16,641 bases of DNA from CAZDGV01 sp964505195 (GTDB lineage Bacteria; Bacteroidota; Bacteroidia; Chitinophagales; Chitinophagaceae): contig CAZDGV010000033.1 of NCBI GenBank assembly GCA_964505195.1, positions 1 to 16,641 of the forward strand, in the 5' to 3' direction. Below the pieces are notes generated by a model that was not told the origin of the DNA, made no database searches, and saw only the letters and a program-made list of their open reading frames with translations. Below are positions 14,632-16,641 of the stretch, piece after piece. Position numbers and translations under genes: made by a program. Positions within the stretch are counted from its first letter, which is position 1; the number at the start of each line of letters is the position of its first letter.

Positions 14632-15729
14632 TTAGTAATACGATACCAGCACCACATGTTCATAGCTTTCGGGCAAGTGCGCATCCACAAATTCTACATC
14701 GCCGCCGTTTTCAAGTACCAACTCAATGGCATCATCTACTGCATCGTGCATATAAAAGGGATGATTCGCTGCCGGCTCGGCAGCAACAATTTCATCGGGA
14801 TCGGCGCCATGATAAGCTGCATAGCGATAATTTTTCTCTACCACCATAAGCCTTCCTTTTTTTCCCACCGCTGCTTTCCATACTTCATGAATGCCGGTAA
14901 TCAATCGGCCTGCCCCCATAGCCTGATCGAGCTGCTCCATTAGCTGCTGCTGTCGCGATGCACGCCAGCTTTGCAGTGCAGGTTGAAGTACCCGATACAA
15001 TTCTGCTTCGGTTGCCTGCTCAAAATTGCCGTGTACATATTGCACAATATTGCGGGCATGGCGTGTGATATGTTTGAAATGTCCTGCCGTACGCTGGGTT
15101 CCCAGTACAAATACAGGCAAGGAATAGGTTTTAAGTATTTGCTCAAGGTGTTCATCGGTAAGGCGGAGAAATTTTTCCAGCAATACTTCCTTGCGTGATT
15201 GCGGATCGGAGAAATTGCTCACGCGCTCGCTTACATCATTGGTAACCGCCGCTACATGATCGGGCAGTCCGGATTTAAGGCGCAGCATTTGTCCTCCATT
15301 GCCCAGATAAATCATGTTACGCTCAGCACTCAATAGCAGCACCAGATACTTATGGTTTTCTTTTCGATTATATACCAGGTCCCTGATTTCAAAAGACTCA
15401 TCGATCACAATTTTTTCTTCCACGGGAATATCGAGATAATACACTTTCTCTTTGATGGGCGAGATATAAATACAAATGCTTTTTTTAAAGGTGTTGAAGT
15501 TGAGATCTTCCAGCAGCTTGCTTAATTTTTCAAGAACCGCATCTGCCTTCTCAGGCGGATAGTTTTCGCGCAACATACGTTGCACTTTGTCGTAAGCAAA
15601 TTTCAACCGGTGTTCCAATTCCGTGCGCAGCGAAAGCTTGGGCTCAAAAGGCAAAATCATGGAAATGGCCGGATGGTACCGCACGGTATGAATGAGCTCC
15701 TTCTCCGCTTCGTAAAGATGTTTTTTCAT
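14632..15729 (-). CDS. Archaeo-eukaryotic release-factor-like (baeRF/Balon-type) protein, probable ribosome hibernation factor
   Basis: 365 residues. The three-part layout resembles bacterial eRF1 relatives. An N-terminal domain (about 1-150) contains AISMILPFEPK and VLLLSAERNMIYLG. A middle alpha/beta domain (about 155-290) contains SLPVFVLGTQRTAGHF. The C-terminal L7Ae-like domain (about 290-365) has DDAIELVLENGGDVEFVD, strongly reminiscent of eRF1 domain 3. Balon and mycobacterial Rv2629 belong to this superfamily and bind the ribosomal A site in resting cells. A GGQ tripeptide occurs at residues 145-147, but by position it lies in the N-terminal domain rather than the catalytic loop. I cannot assign the exact baeRF subfamily. 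It sits upstream of hsp20 on the same strand, 121 bp away. No Shine-Dalgarno is seen. Confidence 0.8.
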   Translation of the reverse strand: MKKHLYEAEKELIHTVRYHPAISMILPFEPKLSLRTELEHRLKFAYDKVQRMLRENYPPEKADAVLEKLSKLLEDLNFNTFKKSICIYISPIKEKVYYLDIPVEEKIVIDESFEIRDLVYNRKENHKYLVLLLSAERNMIYLGNGGQMLRLKSGLPDHVAAVTNDVSERVSNFSDPQSRKEVLLEKFLRLTDEHLEQILKTYSLPVFVLGTQRTAGHFKHITRHARNIVQYVHGNFEQATEAELYRVLQPALQSWRASRQQQLMEQLDQAMGAGRLITGIHEVWKAAVGKKGRLMVVEKNYRYAAYHGADPDEIVAAEPAANHPFYMHDAVDDAIELVLENGGDVEFVDAHLPESYEHVVLVSYY

Positions 15730-15823
15730 GGCCTGCTATTTTTAGGTGAACGATTGCAACCAACAAGGCGACAGATAGCAACACGACACCCCAAAAAGCT
15801 TTCAAAAGCAATTTAAAGGCCAT
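15644..15823 (-). CDS. Possible small membrane protein overlapping the baeRF start
   Basis: 59 codons from the ATG at 15821-15823. The N-terminus is MAFKLLLKAFWGVVLLSVAL, extending into one clear transmembrane helix (about residues 5-28), followed by a polar tail that reads through the first 86 bp of the baeRF gene in another frame. GGAGG sits immediately before the ATG, too close to be a normal ribosome-binding site. A perfect -7 element lies about 26 bp upstream, so it would be the first frame on that transcript. The long overlap argues against it; the helix argues for it. Uncertain. Confidence 0.25.
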   Translation of the reverse strand: MAFKLLLKAFWGVVLLSVALLVAIVHLKIAGHEKTSLRSGEGAHSYRAVPSGHFHDFAF

Positions 15824-15848
15824 CCTCCGTAGCAAAACCTGTCTGTTT

Positions 15849-15856
15849 CAAATGTA
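15849..15856 (-). promoter_or_regulatory. -7 promoter element upstream of the baeRF gene
   Basis: The minus strand reads TACATTTG, a perfect TAnnTTTG match. There is no TTTG at the -33 position, which may point to dependence on an activator. The leader to the baeRF ATG (15729) would be about 110 nt. Confidence 0.4.
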
Positions 15857-15887
15857 TGAAAGGAGGTGTTTATCCTTTATGACCGCC

Positions 15888-15900
15888 ATCAATCATTGAT
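15888..15900. promoter_or_regulatory. 13-bp palindrome upstream of the baeRF gene, candidate regulator site
   Basis: ATCAATCATTGAT has perfect 6-bp arms around a central C, the same single-base-centred design as the sites upstream of hsp20. It lies about 32-44 bp upstream of the -7 element of the baeRF gene, a reasonable place for an activator of the Crp/Fnr type. Function is inferred. Confidence 0.4.
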
Positions 15901-15946
15901 TTGATTGTAAACATTTCAAAGCACGCCAAAAAGAAGATGAGAAAGC

Positions 15947-16641
15947 TTAACGGATAAAGCCCGGCAGTTCATCGAAATAATTGGCTTCTTCCGTGCTGAG
16001 TAGATAATCCTTTAAAGCATATACCACCGACTTACAGGCGGTGATGATTTCGCGGTTAAAATTAAAAAGCGTAGATATTTCTGTTTCGGTTAGCGCTTGC
16101 TCTATTCCACGGCGATACAAAAACTGCAGGGCTTCGTTATAATCTACCTGTACCGATTCCAACAGTGGTCGGAGTGCATCAAAGCGTTGATGTAGCGGCA
16201 GCTCCTGCAGCAATTGTGAAGATCTTGTAAGGAAAGCAACGGTATTTTCCCGAAGCTTGCAGTAAAAATCGTATTTGAGATCGTTGGATGAATTGCTGAG
16301 CTGCCGAATATCGGGCAATGCATCTTTGATATTCTTCGCAGCATACATGCCATTGCGCAGCGCCACCACCAGCTGCTGTAAACGCTCCGTACCTTTTGCA
16401 TCCACTCTTTGCTGCTGTAGCCGCACAAAGTACTGATGTATTTCGCCGTACAATTTTTTTACCTCATCATACTGCAAGGCAGGCAGCTTGTGCGCAAAAT
16501 GCGTTTCGATTTTATTAGATGAACTGTCTTCCGATGCCTGTAGTGCATGCTGCGCAAAGGCAAATACGGTTTGAAAAAAATGCTTGGTTTCTTTTTCCAA
16601 TGCTTCCAAAGCAAGATCTGTATCGGCGAGCGAAACATGCT
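15947..16641 (-). CDS. Probable Na/Pi cotransporter family protein, C-terminal PhoU-like part (partial)
   Basis: The frame stays open from the stop at 15947 to the window edge. The codon at 16607-16609 is TTG and the upstream codons read HVSLADTDLAL without a stop, so this is the C-terminal part of a longer protein. The visible 230 or so residues are helical, with ALEKETKHFFQTVFAFAQHAL near the beginning and AKNIKDALPDIRQLSNS in the middle. This layout resembles the PhoU-like cytoplasmic tail of Bacteroidota Na/phosphate symporters, where ALEKE followed by a helical bundle is frequent. The membrane part would lie outside the window, so the transporter call is inference; it could also be a stand-alone PhoU-like protein. 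Confidence 0.6.
   Translation of the reverse strand, partial: HVSLADTDLALEALEKETKHFFQTVFAFAQHALQASEDSSSNKIETHFAHKLPALQYDEVKKLYGEIHQYFVRLQQQRVDAKGTERLQQLVVALRNGMYAAKNIKDALPDIRQLSNSSNDLKYDFYCKLRENTVAFLTRSSQLLQELPLHQRFDALRPLLESVQVDYNEALQFLYRRGIEQALTETEISTLFNFNREIITACKSVVYALKDYLLSTEEANYFDELPGFIR

Noticed and set aside
14556..14943. Overlapping plus-strand frames of 97 and 110 codons
   Set aside because: Antisense to the C-terminal L7Ae-like domain of the baeRF gene; composition (His/Tyr/Cys-rich) is typical of a shadow frame.
15862..15899. Plus-strand Shine-Dalgarno followed by a 6-codon frame as a gene
   Set aside because: Six codons with a 12-nt spacing and no supporting context are too little to call a coding feature; the sequence is kept as a finding only.
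15947..16609. Complete 220-aa protein starting at 16609
   Set aside because: The putative start is a TTG and the frame continues open to the window edge, so this is the 3' part of a longer gene.

Overview
The window looks like chromosomal DNA of a Bacteroidota member, most likely a Chitinophagaceae-type bacterium. The main support is gene content: a CBM9/DUF5916 outer-membrane protein, SurE and LpxB close together, FG-GAP/ASPIC and vanadium-haloperoxidase lipoproteins, and a receiver–Crp fusion regulator. Several upstream regions also carry the Bacteroidota promoter pattern (TTTG, about 19 bp, TAnnTTTG), and most genes lack a Shine-Dalgarno sequence. I see no rRNA, tRNA, CRISPR array, transposase or phage gene. 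No gene-free stretch exceeds about 220 bp.

Layout. At the left edge is the C-terminal tail of a histone-deacetylase-family protein (+). It overlaps convergently with a large minus-strand DUF5916 protein (112-2568). Next, also on minus, is a LexA-like HTH/S24 regulator (2643-3392) with a well-formed promoter and an inverted repeat inside the promoter spacer. Divergent from it are surE and a small membrane protein with overlapping start/stop. A minus-strand proline-iminopeptidase-like lipoprotein then sits between these and lpxB (lipid A synthesis). A small minus-strand one-TM protein follows (6853-7032).

Centre. A 1189-aa FG-GAP/VCBS–ASPIC lipoprotein (7156-10725) is followed after 2 nt by a vanadium-dependent haloperoxidase/PAP2-superfamily lipoprotein (10728-12026). 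They look like a co-translated envelope pair. A helical protein of unknown function (12037-12675, minus) faces them.

Right part. A receiver + Crp/Fnr-like regulator (12892-13953, +) is followed on the minus strand by a small heat-shock protein (14064-14510) and an archaeo-eukaryotic release-factor-like (baeRF/Balon-type) protein (14632-15729). This set resembles a dormancy or ribosome-hibernation module, comparable in content to the mycobacterial DosR regulon (HspX plus Rv2629). The intergenic regions hold odd-centred palindromes and a shared AATCATT word, which could be regulator sites; this is inference. The hsp20 gene has a perfect AAGGAGG ribosome-binding site, unlike its neighbours. The right edge holds the C-terminal, PhoU-like half of a probable Na/Pi cotransporter, open to the window end.

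The most interesting items are the regulator–Hsp20–baeRF cluster with its palindromes, the apparently autoregulated LexA-like gene, and the FG-GAP/haloperoxidase pair.
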